A stretch of 64,000 nucleotides of DNA from Gordonia tangerina. GTDB taxonomy: Bacteria > Actinomycetota > Actinomycetes > Mycobacteriales > Mycobacteriaceae. The notes beneath the pieces are model-generated. The model ran no database searches, was not told the DNA's origin, and was given only the letters and a program-made list of their open reading frames with translations. The stretch is from positions 62,001 through 126,000 of the forward strand of contig NZ_JAKGCU010000005.1 in the NCBI RefSeq assembly GCF_021556435.1, in the 5' to 3' direction. The position numbers were made by a program, and so were the translations under genes. How positions within the stretch are numbered: position 1 is the stretch's first letter; every line of letters starts with the position of its first letter. Shown piece by piece: positions 32,366 through 41,641 of the stretch.

Positions 32366-34477
32366 ATGTCTACCTCGACCAACACGGCATCCGAGATCGT
32401 CACGGGCGTCGGCGGCGCCGGCAACATCGAGAGTCTGACGCACTGCGCGACCCGTCTGCGTTTCCAATTGCGCGATGCCTCCGAGGTCGAGCAGGGCACC
32501 CTGGAAGCGATCGACGGCGTCATGGGCGCGGTACCCCAGGCAGGCAACCGCTACCAGATCGTCATCGGCGGTGCCGTACAAACGGTCTACAACGAGATCA
32601 TGGCGCTGCCACAGATGGCCAACGCCGGCGGTGACGCGGCGGCCATCAAGGCGGCCGCACGGGCGAAGGGACCGCGCGGCAAGAACGCGTGGTTGGATTC
32701 CCTGTTCGAATACCTGTCGGATTCCTTCCGACCGATCCTGGGCGCTTTGCTCGGCGCCTCTTTGTTCATCACGTTCATGTCGCTGATGAGCACCCTGGAC
32801 ATCATCGGCAACTGGGCCGACCCCCGCACCGACCTGTCCCCGTCGTGGCAGTTCGTGAACCTCTGTTGGCAGTGCGTGTTCGTGTTCCTGCCACTGATGA
32901 TCGCCTACAACGCGTCGAAGAAGCTGGACGCGGATCCGTGGGTGGGATTCGCCATCATGGCCGTACTCATGCTGCCCGGCTTCACCGCGTTCATGGATCA
33001 GGCGACCACCAACACCGTCTTCGGCTTCGAAGTCCAGACCATCGATATCTTCGGCATACCGCTGACGGTCTTCGACTACAGCTCCCAGGTGTTCCCGCCG
33101 CTGCTGATGGCAGCCGTTCTGGGCCCGCTGTACAAGTACCTCAAGAAGATCATCCCGGAGAACGTGCAGCTCATCTTCGTGCCGTTCCTAGCCATGCTCA
33201 TCATGATCCCGTTGACGGCGTTCATCATCGGGCCGATCGGCGTCTACGTCGGTGCGGGTCTGGCCGACGTCCTCAAGTCGATCAACGACTTCTCCCCGTT
33301 CATCTTCGCGATCGTGATCCCGCTCGCCTACCCGTTCATGGTCCCGCTGGGCCTGCACTGGCCGATCAACGCGATCATGCTGCTCAACATCCAGACCATC
33401 GGCTACGACTTCATCCAGGGACCCATGGGCGCCTGGAACTTCGCTTGCTTCGGGGCCACTGCCGGTGTGCTGCTCATCGCGTGGCGCGAACGCGACATGC
33501 AGATGCGGCAGACCGCCACCGGCGCGCTGGCCGCCGGACTCCTGGGCGGCATCTCCGAACCCTCGCTCTACGGTATCCATCTACGCTTCAAACGGATTTA
33601 TCCGAGAATGTTGGTCGGCTGCTTCGTCGGCGGACTGATCATCGGTATCGGCGGCGGCGTGACCACGAACGCGTTCGTCTTCACGTCGCTGCTGACGATC
33701 CCCGCATTCGACAGCATCGTGCTCTACGGCATCGCGGTCGCCGCCGCTTTCGCCGTGGCGATGATCCTGGTGGTGTTGTCCGGGTACCGCACTGCCGAAC
33801 AGCAGGCGCAGTTCGAGGCCGCCCGCGACGCCGGACTCGAACGTGCCGGCGCGATCCCGATCGACGATTCCGCTGAGGGGGTGGCCGCGGCCGCCGCAGC
33901 CGCCGCGGTGCCGAGCGGCGCCGCCACCGCCGTGAGCACCGCGCCCGCCGCGACCGCCACCGCGCCGTCCACAGCCGAGTCGGCCGCCCCCACCGAGCGT
34001 GGCGTCGTCACCGAGATCGGCGCTCCGCTCGAGGGAACCGTGGTGGCGCTGTCTGATGTACCCGATCCGGTGTTCGCCAAGGGCACCATGGGTGGCGGCG
34101 TGGCGATCGAACCGTCCGGCGATACCGTCTACGCTCCCGCAGCGGCGATGGTCGTCGCCGCGCAGCCCACCGGTCACGCCTTCGGCCTGGTACTCGACGG
34201 TGGCATCGAGCTGCTCATCCATGTCGGCATCGACACCGTGCAACTCAAAGGCGAAGGGTTCGACGTCAAGGTGAAGGCGGGACAGAAGGTCGATGCGGGC
34301 ACCCCGCTGGTGACCTTCGACCGAGCGGTGATCGAGAGGGCGGGCTACCCGCTGATCACACCCGTGGTGGTGATGAACACCAAGAAGTTCGCGTCCGTCG
34401 ATCAGATCGCCGAGGGCACCGCCACCGTGGGCACCCCGGTGATCGCAGTCGAGGCCAAGCCCCGGCCGCCGGCCTGA
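32366..34477 (+). CDS. PTS sugar permease EIIBCA (beta-glucoside/sucrose family)
   Basis: This three-domain phosphotransferase transporter of 703 residues takes up a sugar and phosphorylates it. EIIB (residues 1-85) carries the phospho-Cys27 in THCATRLRF. EIIC (about 105-480) has the membrane helices and GGISEPSLYGIHLRFKR. An Ala-rich linker of about 60 residues joins EIIA, whose active His619 is in LLIHVGIDTV. The B-C-A order is that of the beta-glucoside and trehalose/sucrose group; the sugar is not determined. GGGAG precedes the ATG. No antiterminator or glycosidase gene is adjacent, so the gene stands alone. Confidence 0.92.
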   Translation: MSTSTNTASEIVTGVGGAGNIESLTHCATRLRFQLRDASEVEQGTLEAIDGVMGAVPQAGNRYQIVIGGAVQTVYNEIMALPQMANAGGDAAAIKAAARAKGPRGKNAWLDSLFEYLSDSFRPILGALLGASLFITFMSLMSTLDIIGNWADPRTDLSPSWQFVNLCWQCVFVFLPLMIAYNASKKLDADPWVGFAIMAVLMLPGFTAFMDQATTNTVFGFEVQTIDIFGIPLTVFDYSSQVFPPLLMAAVLGPLYKYLKKIIPENVQLIFVPFLAMLIMIPLTAFIIGPIGVYVGAGLADVLKSINDFSPFIFAIVIPLAYPFMVPLGLHWPINAIMLLNIQTIGYDFIQGPMGAWNFACFGATAGVLLIAWRERDMQMRQTATGALAAGLLGGISEPSLYGIHLRFKRIYPRMLVGCFVGGLIIGIGGGVTTNAFVFTSLLTIPAFDSIVLYGIAVAAAFAVAMILVVLSGYRTAEQQAQFEAARDAGLERAGAIPIDDSAEGVAAAAAAAAVPSGAATAVSTAPAATATAPSTAESAAPTERGVVTEIGAPLEGTVVALSDVPDPVFAKGTMGGGVAIEPSGDTVYAPAAAMVVAAQPTGHAFGLVLDGGIELLIHVGIDTVQLKGEGFDVKVKAGQKVDAGTPLVTFDRAVIERAGYPLITPVVVMNTKKFASVDQIAEGTATVGTPVIAVEAKPRPPA

Positions 34478-34498
34478 GCCGCCGCCCGACCGGACGGA

Positions 34499-35389
34499 TC
34501 AGCTTGTCACCCGGTTCATCCCTACCATCACGAACTGCCGGACGCGCCCGGCCACCGATGCCGCACACGTCGAGTGCAGCGGATCAGACATGTGCTCTGC
34601 CAGGGTCACTCCGATGGGTCCATCCGGCCCCGACAGCACGACCTCGATCTGGTGGTCGCCTCGGCGGACGTCGACCGGACTGAGCGCATCGATGCGGTCG
34701 TCGCCGGTTGCGCGACGCACGAAATACTGGGCGGCCTGCACCGCGTGTGGCAACGACGTACGGCCGCGAAGGAACTCGTTGTCGAGCCGACCATGCGTGT
34801 AGCGACGCACGATGGCCGACGGTTCGTCAGCGGAATCGACTGCGCCATAGCAGAGCCCATGCGGAAACAGGATCATCGTCGCGGCAAATCGATCCCCACC
34901 GAGGTGGGAGCATTCCCACGTCCACTCCGGGTACTCCGCCGCTATTGCCGCGGTGGCGGCGCGCCCCCGCACCGCGCAGCACTGGTCATGTTTGCCGTGC
35001 GCGCACACGGCCACGAGCGGATCATCGGACCGTTCGCCGTCCGTCCCATCGAGCGCCAAGTCGAGATACTCCGCCGGTGAGGCGACCTCACCGTGGTGCA
35101 CCGTTTCTGATCCAGGACGCGCGTCGACGATGAACCACCGCCACCGGGGCACCGATGGGCGCCGACCGGGACGACGAATCGCGACGATCCGCATTCGCTC
35201 GGTCTCCACGCGCCGCACGATCGCGCGGCCGAGCCGGGGGTCGAGGATCCGCGGGGATTCCAGGAACGCTGACGGACCCCACGCACCGCTCATCTCGAGG
35301 AGCACCCACTTGTTCCCGGCCGACGCGGTGCCGAACATCGGATCACCGCGGTCGCGGGCGGAGTCGCTGCACGGGAGACGATCACCCAT
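34499..35389 (-). CDS. Sucrase/ferredoxin-like (Suc_Fer-like) protein
   Basis: This 296-residue protein has a thioredoxin-like [2Fe-2S] ferredoxin fold of the Suc_Fer-like family. The family region is clear at VCAHGKHDQCCAVRGR and WECSHLGGDRFAATMILFP, giving Cys and His candidates for an iron-sulfur cluster. It may deliver electrons. It is the last gene of a minus-strand operon with a JmjC oxygenase and a repeat peptide; its start at 35389 overlaps the oxygenase gene by 8 bases. The link suggests it could re-reduce iron or an oxidised partner, but this is inference. Confidence 0.85.
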   Translation of the reverse strand: MGDRLPCSDSARDRGDPMFGTASAGNKWVLLEMSGAWGPSAFLESPRILDPRLGRAIVRRVETERMRIVAIRRPGRRPSVPRWRWFIVDARPGSETVHHGEVASPAEYLDLALDGTDGERSDDPLVAVCAHGKHDQCCAVRGRAATAAIAAEYPEWTWECSHLGGDRFAATMILFPHGLCYGAVDSADEPSAIVRRYTHGRLDNEFLRGRTSLPHAVQAAQYFVRRATGDDRIDALSPVDVRRGDHQIEVVLSGPDGPIGVTLAEHMSDPLHSTCAASVAGRVRQFVMVGMNRVTS

Positions 35390-36638
35390 CGGACTCGGTG
35401 CTGTCGTGGGGCGTCGGCTCGATCGGGCACGGCTCGACGGGCACCAGCACGGCCTCACGCAATAGTCTGCGCACCAGCACACATCCGTCGGAACCGTCAA
35501 GCCCGGGCAGGTTTCCTGCCATCACGGGTTGCCCGGACCGGATCGCCACGAGCGCGTCGGCGCATGAGGCCGGAAAGGTGATGCTACGGTCCGGAAGCCG
35601 AAGTGTGACAGAGCTGTTGGAATGCCGGAGGGAACCGATCAAACCGGGTCGCCAGCGGAACGCCGTCGTTGTGTCCACTCGGCCGATCGCGTCGAGCGTC
35701 GCCAACGGTGCCACCGCCACCGCACGGGTTCGTTCGGCGTGGCGTCGTGACAGACGGGTCGCTGCCGCATCGGCGAGTTCGTCGGTTTCCTCGCGCAGCA
35801 CGTCGATCACCGAGGTGAGTACCGAGCGGGCGGTGACCGCGGTCTGATCATGATCGGCCAAATCCAGTGGAATGGCCAGTGATTCGCGAAGCATGTCGTT
35901 GTCGCCGAGCGCGTCGACGATGGCTCGGACGACGTCGTGTCGGGTCACTGCGGAGACGCCCACGGTGAGGTGAATCGAGGTCTCCCCCATCGCCTGCGCC
36001 GAATGCACCCAACCGCGCGGCAGGTACACCGCATCGCCGGGCTCGAGGACCGTGTCGATCACCGGCTGTTCGCGCGCCCGCGCTTCGATGGCGGGCCGGT
36101 GATCGGTCCACGGCTGGGTGTCGAGCGGATCGCGGTGCACCGGATCGTGCACCAACCACCGTTTGCGGCCGGACACCTGAAGGACGAACACGTCGTGGAC
36201 GTCGTAGTGCGGGTCGAATCCACGATTGGCGGGTGGGGTGATGTAGGCGTTGGTCTGCACCGGGTGGCCGAGATCGTCGACCATACCCCGCGCGAAGTCG
36301 ATCACCGGCGGCCACAACCGGTGCAGTCCCTGCAACACGATCGTGGCACCCTCGGCAAAACGCGACAGCACCTTCGCCGAGTCCACCTGATCGCCGATCT
36401 CCGCTCCGAAGCCTGCCGGACCGACATAGCAGTCCCGAGCCAGCAACCCGCCGTCCTTGGCCATCCGGATGAAAGGGGCACGCACCCCGCGTGCGGTGAG
36501 CAGTTCGTCGACGGTCGCCGGCGAGAGCAGATCACCGAAGTCACGCGGGAGCGTGTCGGCCCGGCTGAGCAACGGGCGCCGGCCCCAATGATCGCGTGCG
36601 AAATCCGCGGCACCGATCGAGATACAGCGGCTCAGCAT
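35382..36638 (-). CDS. JmjC-domain (Cupin_4) 2-oxoglutarate oxygenase
   Basis: This 418-residue Fe(II)/2-oxoglutarate oxygenase belongs to the Cupin_4 family, which includes bacterial YcfD (Arg hydroxylase) and human NO66/MINA53 (His hydroxylases of ribosomal proteins). The iron triad is His144-x-Asp146 in FDPHYDVHD and His212 in PRGWVHSAQ. A likely 2-oxoglutarate Lys is in SGRKRWLVHDP. A helical dimerisation segment and a winged-helix-like C-terminal domain follow. It starts 8 bases after the repeat peptide gene and overlaps the ferredoxin-like gene. The peptide is the obvious candidate substrate. Confidence 0.9.
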   Translation of the reverse strand: MLSRCISIGAADFARDHWGRRPLLSRADTLPRDFGDLLSPATVDELLTARGVRAPFIRMAKDGGLLARDCYVGPAGFGAEIGDQVDSAKVLSRFAEGATIVLQGLHRLWPPVIDFARGMVDDLGHPVQTNAYITPPANRGFDPHYDVHDVFVLQVSGRKRWLVHDPVHRDPLDTQPWTDHRPAIEARAREQPVIDTVLEPGDAVYLPRGWVHSAQAMGETSIHLTVGVSAVTRHDVVRAIVDALGDNDMLRESLAIPLDLADHDQTAVTARSVLTSVIDVLREETDELADAAATRLSRRHAERTRAVAVAPLATLDAIGRVDTTTAFRWRPGLIGSLRHSNSSVTLRLPDRSITFPASCADALVAIRSGQPVMAGNLPGLDGSDGCVLVRRLLREAVLVPVEPCPIEPTPHDSTESDG

Positions 36639-36646
36639 TCCGTCGT

Positions 36647-36901
36647 TCAGGCGGTGCCGTCGGCGCCGCCGTCATGACCGTCCGGGTTGGAGCCGCCGTC
36701 GGCAGGACCCTCACCGGCATTCGCGGTGCCATCGGCCCCACCGTCGTGTCCACCCGGATTGGAGCCACCATCGGCAGGACCCTCACCGGCATTCGCGGTG
36801 CCATCGGCCCCACCGTCATGTCCACCCGGATTGGAGCCACCATCGGCGACGCCTTCGCCGCCGGAGTCGGATGTCGTGATGTCATCGTCGTCGAGGGCCA
36901 T
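36647..36901 (-). CDS. 84-residue tandem-repeat peptide, candidate RiPP precursor
   Basis: The ATG at 36901 has AAAGGA seven bases upstream. The product has an acidic leader-like start (MALDDDDITTSDSGGEG) and then about 2.75 copies of a 24-residue unit containing GGSNPGGHDGGADGTA, ending at the third copy. It has no Cys, Lys, Arg, Trp, Tyr or Phe. Each unit has a single His, placed N-P-G-G-H-D (N-P-D-G-H-D in the last). Located 8 bases before a Cupin_4 oxygenase, it looks like a multi-core precursor peptide or a modified repeat protein. I know no named family for it. Confidence 0.8.
   Translation of the reverse strand: MALDDDDITTSDSGGEGVADGGSNPGGHDGGADGTANAGEGPADGGSNPGGHDGGADGTANAGEGPADGGSNPDGHDGGADGTA
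36651..36847 (-). repeat. 72-bp tandem repeat within the peptide gene
   Basis: Copies start at 36651, 36723 and 36795 with an exact 72-base period (24 codons). Copies two and three are almost identical; copy one (the 3' end of the gene) has more changes, mostly in third codon positions. This keeps the peptide sequence and suggests selection on the repeat unit. Confidence 0.93.
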
Positions 36902-37102
36902 CGATCGTCCTTTCGTCGGCGGAGCCGTGGCTGTCACGACTCCTCTTCCACTATGGGCACTGCCTCGGGCGCGCGGGTCCGGTTCACGAGATCGCCTCCG
37001 GGCCGACGCGTCGACCTACCGGCGTACCGGGCTCACCCGTTTTGGATGATTCCCCGCGGCCAGCCGCGACAAACATCCGGCGCGCGCGAAACCGGGCGTA
37101 GC

Positions 37103-38749
37103 GTGAACGCGGTGCGAAAGTGGAGCGTTCTCATCATCTTGTGCGCCGCACAGTTCATCATGGTGCTCGACACGACCGTGATGAACGTGTCGGTGTCCAG
37201 CGTGGTGGAGGACCTCGACACCACGCTGACGCAGGTTCAGTTGGCCATCACCCTGTACACGCTGGTGATGGGCTCGTTCATGTTGTTCGGCGGACGGCTC
37301 GGCGATCTGTTCGGCCGGCGGAGGGTGTTCGCGATCGGGTTGCTGGTCTACGGGACCGGTTCACTCATCACCGCCTTCAGCCCCAACATCGGTGTGCTGC
37401 TGTTCGGTTGGTCGTTTGTCGAGGGCGCCGGTGCGGTGCTGGTGATGCCGGCGATCATCTCGTTGACCGCCGCCAACTACGAGGGGCGCGAGCGTGCCAC
37501 CGCCTACAGTGCCCTCGGCGGGATCGCGGCCGCAGGCGCCGCCGCCGGCCCGCTCATCGGTGGATGGGTGACCGAGACGTTGACCTGGCGGGTCGTTTTC
37601 GCCGCCGAGACGGTGGTCTGCATCGTCGTCATCGCATGCGTGAGGGTCATCGCCGACACCAAAGTGTCGGGCTCGCGTCGCCTCGACTGGGGCGGCACGG
37701 CGCTGTCGGCCTTCGGGCTGGGTCTGATCGTGATCGCCCTGTTGCAGGCCGGTTCGTGGGGCTTCATCCGTCCCTCCGGCGCATTGACCGTCGCGGGGAC
37801 CGAGATCACGCCGTTCGGTTTCTCGGTGGTGCCGTTCATGATCGCGGCAGGCGTCTTCGTCTTGATTGGGTTCGTCGGTTGGGAGAACCATGTCATCTCG
37901 CGCGACGGCACACCGCTGATGCATCCTCGGCTGCTGCGAACACTGCATCTGCGCAACGGATTGGTGATGCTCATCGCCCAGCAGACCATCATCGGCGGCA
38001 TGTTCTTCGTCATCCCGATCTATTTGCAGTATGTGCTGCTGAAGGACGCGTTCGACACCGGCCTGAAGTTGGCTCCCATGTCGGTGGCGATGCTCATCGC
38101 CGCCTTCGCCAGCCCGAAACTCGCTGCGACACAGTCGCCGCGGCGAATGGTCCGGATCGGTTTGGTACTGGTGATAACCGGATCGTTCACCTTGGTGAGC
38201 ACCATCGAACCGCAACTCCAGGGTGTGCCCTTCGCCATCGGGATGGCGGTATTCGGCGCCGGTTTCGGCTTCATCGCATCGCAGTTGGGCAATGTGATCA
38301 TGTCGTCGGCGAGTGAACGTGACCGCGGTGAGGCAGGGGGATTGCAAGGGACCGCGCAGAACATCGGAACCTCGGTGGGGGTCGCGATGCTGGGTGCGCT
38401 GCTGATCGCCTCCCTCAGTAGCGGCTTCAACCAAATGGCACACGCCGACCCCGACTTGTCCGAAACGACCAAGAGCCAGATCGCCGACGCATCTGCCGAC
38501 GGTATCGAGATCATCAGCAGAGATCAGCTCGATGATGTCGCGGCGGCGAACGCGATCCCGGAGCAGGAGGTCGCAACGCTCATCGACAGTTATGTCGACG
38601 CGCAACTCACCGCGATCAAGGGAGCGATCCTGTTGGTGATCTTCCTCGCTGCGCTCGGCCTGGTGATAGCGCGACGACTGCCGCGGATTCCAGGGGCCGA
38701 ACTCGGCACCCCGGATACCGACGACAGTCGTCGCGTCTCGAACGGCTGA
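37103..38749 (+). CDS. MFS exporter, DHA2 (14-TMS) family
   Basis: This 548-residue proton-driven exporter has about fourteen membrane helices. Typical DHA2 motifs are seen: LDTTVMNVSVSSV (motif D1-like), GGRLGDLFGRRRVF (motif A) and GGIAAAGAAAGPLIGGWV (motif C). The last 90 residues include a soluble segment with many acidic residues before a final helix. A GTG at 37103 is taken as the start because similarity begins there; a second GTG lies three codons later. It is divergent from the repeat peptide operon across 201 bases and could export its product or a drug. Confidence 0.9.
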   Translation: MNAVRKWSVLIILCAAQFIMVLDTTVMNVSVSSVVEDLDTTLTQVQLAITLYTLVMGSFMLFGGRLGDLFGRRRVFAIGLLVYGTGSLITAFSPNIGVLLFGWSFVEGAGAVLVMPAIISLTAANYEGRERATAYSALGGIAAAGAAAGPLIGGWVTETLTWRVVFAAETVVCIVVIACVRVIADTKVSGSRRLDWGGTALSAFGLGLIVIALLQAGSWGFIRPSGALTVAGTEITPFGFSVVPFMIAAGVFVLIGFVGWENHVISRDGTPLMHPRLLRTLHLRNGLVMLIAQQTIIGGMFFVIPIYLQYVLLKDAFDTGLKLAPMSVAMLIAAFASPKLAATQSPRRMVRIGLVLVITGSFTLVSTIEPQLQGVPFAIGMAVFGAGFGFIASQLGNVIMSSASERDRGEAGGLQGTAQNIGTSVGVAMLGALLIASLSSGFNQMAHADPDLSETTKSQIADASADGIEIISRDQLDDVAAANAIPEQEVATLIDSYVDAQLTAIKGAILLVIFLAALGLVIARRLPRIPGAELGTPDTDDSRRVSNG

Positions 38750-38756
38750 GGACCCG

Positions 38757-39065
38757 TCAACTCCCGAGGATCTTGGCCTTCTGGGCAGCGAATTCCTGCT
38801 CGGTCAAAATGCCCTGCTGATAAAGCGCACCGAGTTCTTTGAGTTGTTCGATGGTGTCCTGTTGCGGTGCCGCTGCCGGGGCGGGTGCAGGAGCCGGGGC
38901 GGGTGCGGGAGCGGGAGCCGGCGCGGGCTGCGTGTAACGCTGCTGGTTCTCGTACTCCTGTTGCGCCCAGCGGTTTGCCTGGCGACGTGAGACACGATTG
39001 CTGACCGAGGTTGCGGTACCGGCGATGACCGCGGTGCGTGCGGCCGCGCGGATGAGTCCGGGCAT
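38757..39065 (-). CDS. SHOCT-domain protein with a Pro-Ala linker
   Basis: This 102-residue protein has a basic N-terminus (LIRAAARTAVIAGTATSVSN) that may lie along a membrane, a Pro-Ala repeat (PAPAPAPAPAPA) at about 47-66, and a C-terminal SHOCT domain (IEQLKELGALYQQGILTEQE, ending KAKILGS). SHOCT modules are oligomerisation domains. It lies 45 bases after the DUF6325 gene on the same strand, a pairing seen in actinobacteria. Function unknown. Confidence 0.88.
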   Translation of the reverse strand: MPGLIRAAARTAVIAGTATSVSNRVSRRQANRWAQQEYENQQRYTQPAPAPAPAPAPAPAPAPAAAPQQDTIEQLKELGALYQQGILTEQEFAAQKAKILGS

Positions 39066-39110
39066 GAGGTTCTCCTTGCTGTGATGTGGTCAGGGGGGAC
39101 GGCCGAAGCG

Positions 39111-39548
39111 TCAGGCGTCCGCGGCGTCGGCAGCCTCGACGGCTTCGACGAAGGCATCCATCGGGATGCGACCGGACGCCACCATCTGGGCACCGTTTCG
39201 GCGTAGGGCACCGGCAAACGGTGCGGCCCAGGCATTCTCGTAGACCATGATCGCCGCGGCGGTTCCAGGTTGCAGGACCGATGCGGCCTCGGCGATGTCG
39301 TCCTCGCCGATCAGATCGCTCGCCGCACCGTCGAGAACCTCGAAATCGACGCCGAGTTGGTCGATCTCGAGGTGCGTCAGGGTCCCGTCCTCACCCTTCT
39401 GCACGAACGCGAGATCGATGACGCGGATGATGCCGCGGTCGACCAGTTCGACGAGGTACGGGATGGCTTCTCCGGTCGGCTGCTGCCCACTCCACTCCAG
39501 AACTATGTAATCGATGGGTCCGATGTCGGGAACGACTTCTTCGGTCAT
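39111..39548 (-). CDS. DUF6325 family protein
   Basis: This 145-residue acidic protein matches the DUF6325 pattern: IGPIDYIVLEWSGQQPTGE, LVDRGIIRVIDLAFVQK, EGEDDIAEAA-like EDDIAEAASVLQPG, MVYENAWAAPFAGALRRNGA and SGRIPMDAFVEAV. No catalytic residues are evident. It precedes the SHOCT protein gene. The family may take part in membrane or stress functions, but nothing is established. Confidence 0.85.
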   Translation of the reverse strand: MTEEVVPDIGPIDYIVLEWSGQQPTGEAIPYLVELVDRGIIRVIDLAFVQKGEDGTLTHLEIDQLGVDFEVLDGAASDLIGEDDIAEAASVLQPGTAAAIMVYENAWAAPFAGALRRNGAQMVASGRIPMDAFVEAVEAADAADA

Positions 39549-39663
39549 GACGACTTCCTCGCTGCGTCGCGATTGACAGGGCAGTGTCCGGTCGCGGCAT
39601 GACGCCCCTACCCCGACCGTCCTCCACGATCCTAGTGTCCCGCGCGACGCGCGTGGGTACTTC

Positions 39664-41499
39664 TCAGCGCAGGTCGATCACGTCGGCGTCGCCGGCATCG
39701 TCGTACAGCTTGCCGATCCGCTCGGCGTACTTGGTCGCAATCGGCTTACGACGCAGCTTCATCGTCGGGGTGAGTTCGTCCCCACCCGGGTCCCATGCCG
39801 CCGGGACGATCGTGAACCGCTTGACCTGCTCGACCCGAGAGAGTTTGCCATTGCCCTGCCGTACTGCCGCGGTGACCTCGTCGATCACCTCGGTCCTGCT
39901 CGACAGGGTCGCCATGTCGGCGTCGGGGATGTTGAGCATCTTCGCCCGGGCAGCCGCCGCGTCGGGGTCGAGCACCACCAAAGCCGAGATGTAGGGCCGC
40001 CCATCGCCGATCGCCACCACCTGGCCGATGAGTGACGAGGCGGCCTTCATGGCGTTCTCGATGTTGGTCGGCGACATGTTCTTGCCCGACTCGTTGATGA
40101 TCAATTCTTTCTTGCGATCGACGATGGTCACGTTGCCCTCGTCGTCGATCTTTGCGATGTCGCCGGTCGCAAGCCACCCGTCCGCGTCGATGGTCTCCGC
40201 GGTCTTCTCGGGTTGCTTGCGGTAACCCCGCATCACCACGGGCCCTCGGATGAGCAGCTCGCCGTCGTCGGCGATCTTTGCCTCCACCCCGGTGACCGTC
40301 TTGCCGACGGTACCGATCCTGAGGTTCTCCGAGGTCGTCATGGTCGAGACACCGGTGGTCTCCGACATCCCCCACACCTCCAGGACGGGGACGCCGAGGC
40401 CGAGGAAGAACTCCAGCACCTCTGCGGGGATGGCCGCGGCACCGGAGCCGGCGAAGTGGACCTGGTCCATGCCGATCGCCTCACGCACCTTGTGCAGGAC
40501 CAGCTTGTCGGCCAGGCCGTGTTGCAGCCCGCCGACCCGCCCCGGGTCGCGGCCTTCGAGGTGGGCACGTGCGGCCGAGGCGCCGGCACCCAGAGCCCAT
40601 GCCGCCAGGTTCTTTTTCACGGGGCTGGATTCCTCGGACATCTTCGCCTCGATACCGGCGCGGATCTTCTGCCACACACGCGGCACGCCGAAGAAGAACG
40701 TGGGACGCACTTCTGGCAGCGCAGCGGCGATCTCCCGCGGATCGGGCACCGTGGTGATCTGGATACCGCGCACCATGTTGGCGGCGTGCGACGATACGCG
40801 ATCGGCGATGTGCGCGGCGGGGAGATACGAGATCACCCGGTCGTCGAAGCCTGCCTGGACATGCTCGGCGAGTGCCGCGAGTTCGGCGATGATGTTGCGG
40901 TGGGTGATCTCGACACCCTTGGGCGGCCCGGTGGTTCCCGACGTGTAGATCAGGGTGGCGAGGTCGTCGGGTTGCACCGCGCGCCACGACGCCTCGAAGT
41001 CGAAACCCTCAGGTGCGGCGGCCTGTTCGAGGTCGGCAAGCGACATCGCATCACTGGCCGTGCCGTCGACGACGATCGTCGTGGTGACATTCGTGTTCGC
41101 CGCGCGAAGCGCCGGCAGGAACACCTGTTCGGTGACCACGACTGAGTTCTCCGCGTTGCCGAACAGGTACTCGATCTGGTCCGACGCGCTGGTGTTGTAA
41201 ATGGAGAACGGAATTGCGCCCAGGTGCAGGGCGGCCGTGTCGACGAGATGGAACTCGGGGCGGTTGGTCAGCATGATGCCGACGGTGTCGCCGTGGCCGA
41301 CACCGAGTGTCGCGAGCCCACGGGCGATCGCCTCCACCCGCCGCCCGTACTCCGCCCACGTGATCTCCTGGATTCCGCCGACTGTGCGCAGGGCTACTGC
41401 GTCGGGGCGGACGGTGATCGACTGTTGGAACGCCTCGGGCAATGTGGTCACCTGGGCCCCCGTCTCGTGGGGAAAGGTGATCTGTTCTGTCTGCGTCAT
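39664..41499 (-). CDS. Long-chain fatty acyl-CoA/AMP ligase (FadD15-like)
   Basis: This 611-residue AMP-forming acyl ligase activates fatty acids with ATP. The P-loop TLIYTSGTTGPPKGVEITH, the substrate/AMP region VWGMSETTGVST, GWLATGDIAKID, and the hinge and catalytic Lys region ELTPTMKLRRKPI are all present. Length and motif spacing fit the long-chain FACL group (FadD15-like). The start at 41499 (MTQTEQITF) is preferred because the upstream 18 codons are unlike the family. It stands as a single minus-strand gene. Confidence 0.92.
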   Translation of the reverse strand: MTQTEQITFPHETGAQVTTLPEAFQQSITVRPDAVALRTVGGIQEITWAEYGRRVEAIARGLATLGVGHGDTVGIMLTNRPEFHLVDTAALHLGAIPFSIYNTSASDQIEYLFGNAENSVVVTEQVFLPALRAANTNVTTTIVVDGTASDAMSLADLEQAAAPEGFDFEASWRAVQPDDLATLIYTSGTTGPPKGVEITHRNIIAELAALAEHVQAGFDDRVISYLPAAHIADRVSSHAANMVRGIQITTVPDPREIAAALPEVRPTFFFGVPRVWQKIRAGIEAKMSEESSPVKKNLAAWALGAGASAARAHLEGRDPGRVGGLQHGLADKLVLHKVREAIGMDQVHFAGSGAAAIPAEVLEFFLGLGVPVLEVWGMSETTGVSTMTTSENLRIGTVGKTVTGVEAKIADDGELLIRGPVVMRGYRKQPEKTAETIDADGWLATGDIAKIDDEGNVTIVDRKKELIINESGKNMSPTNIENAMKAASSLIGQVVAIGDGRPYISALVVLDPDAAAARAKMLNIPDADMATLSSRTEVIDEVTAAVRQGNGKLSRVEQVKRFTIVPAAWDPGGDELTPTMKLRRKPIATKYAERIGKLYDDAGDADVIDLR

Positions 41500-41641
41500 G
41501 ACCGATGTCCTCGCTCGTCTGGTCAGAGTGGTCGACATCACAGTACCGAGCACTGTGCGGCGCCGACAGACTTCCGTGCGATTGGTAATCCGAAAGTAAA
41601 ACGACGTCGTCAGACGAACATTCGCGATCGGCCGAGCAGAC

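Noticed and set aside
36651..36847. 72-bp repeats suggesting a non-coding satellite array
   Set aside because: The repeats are in frame within a gene that has a ribosome binding site and close operon spacing, and the peptide is conserved better than the DNA.
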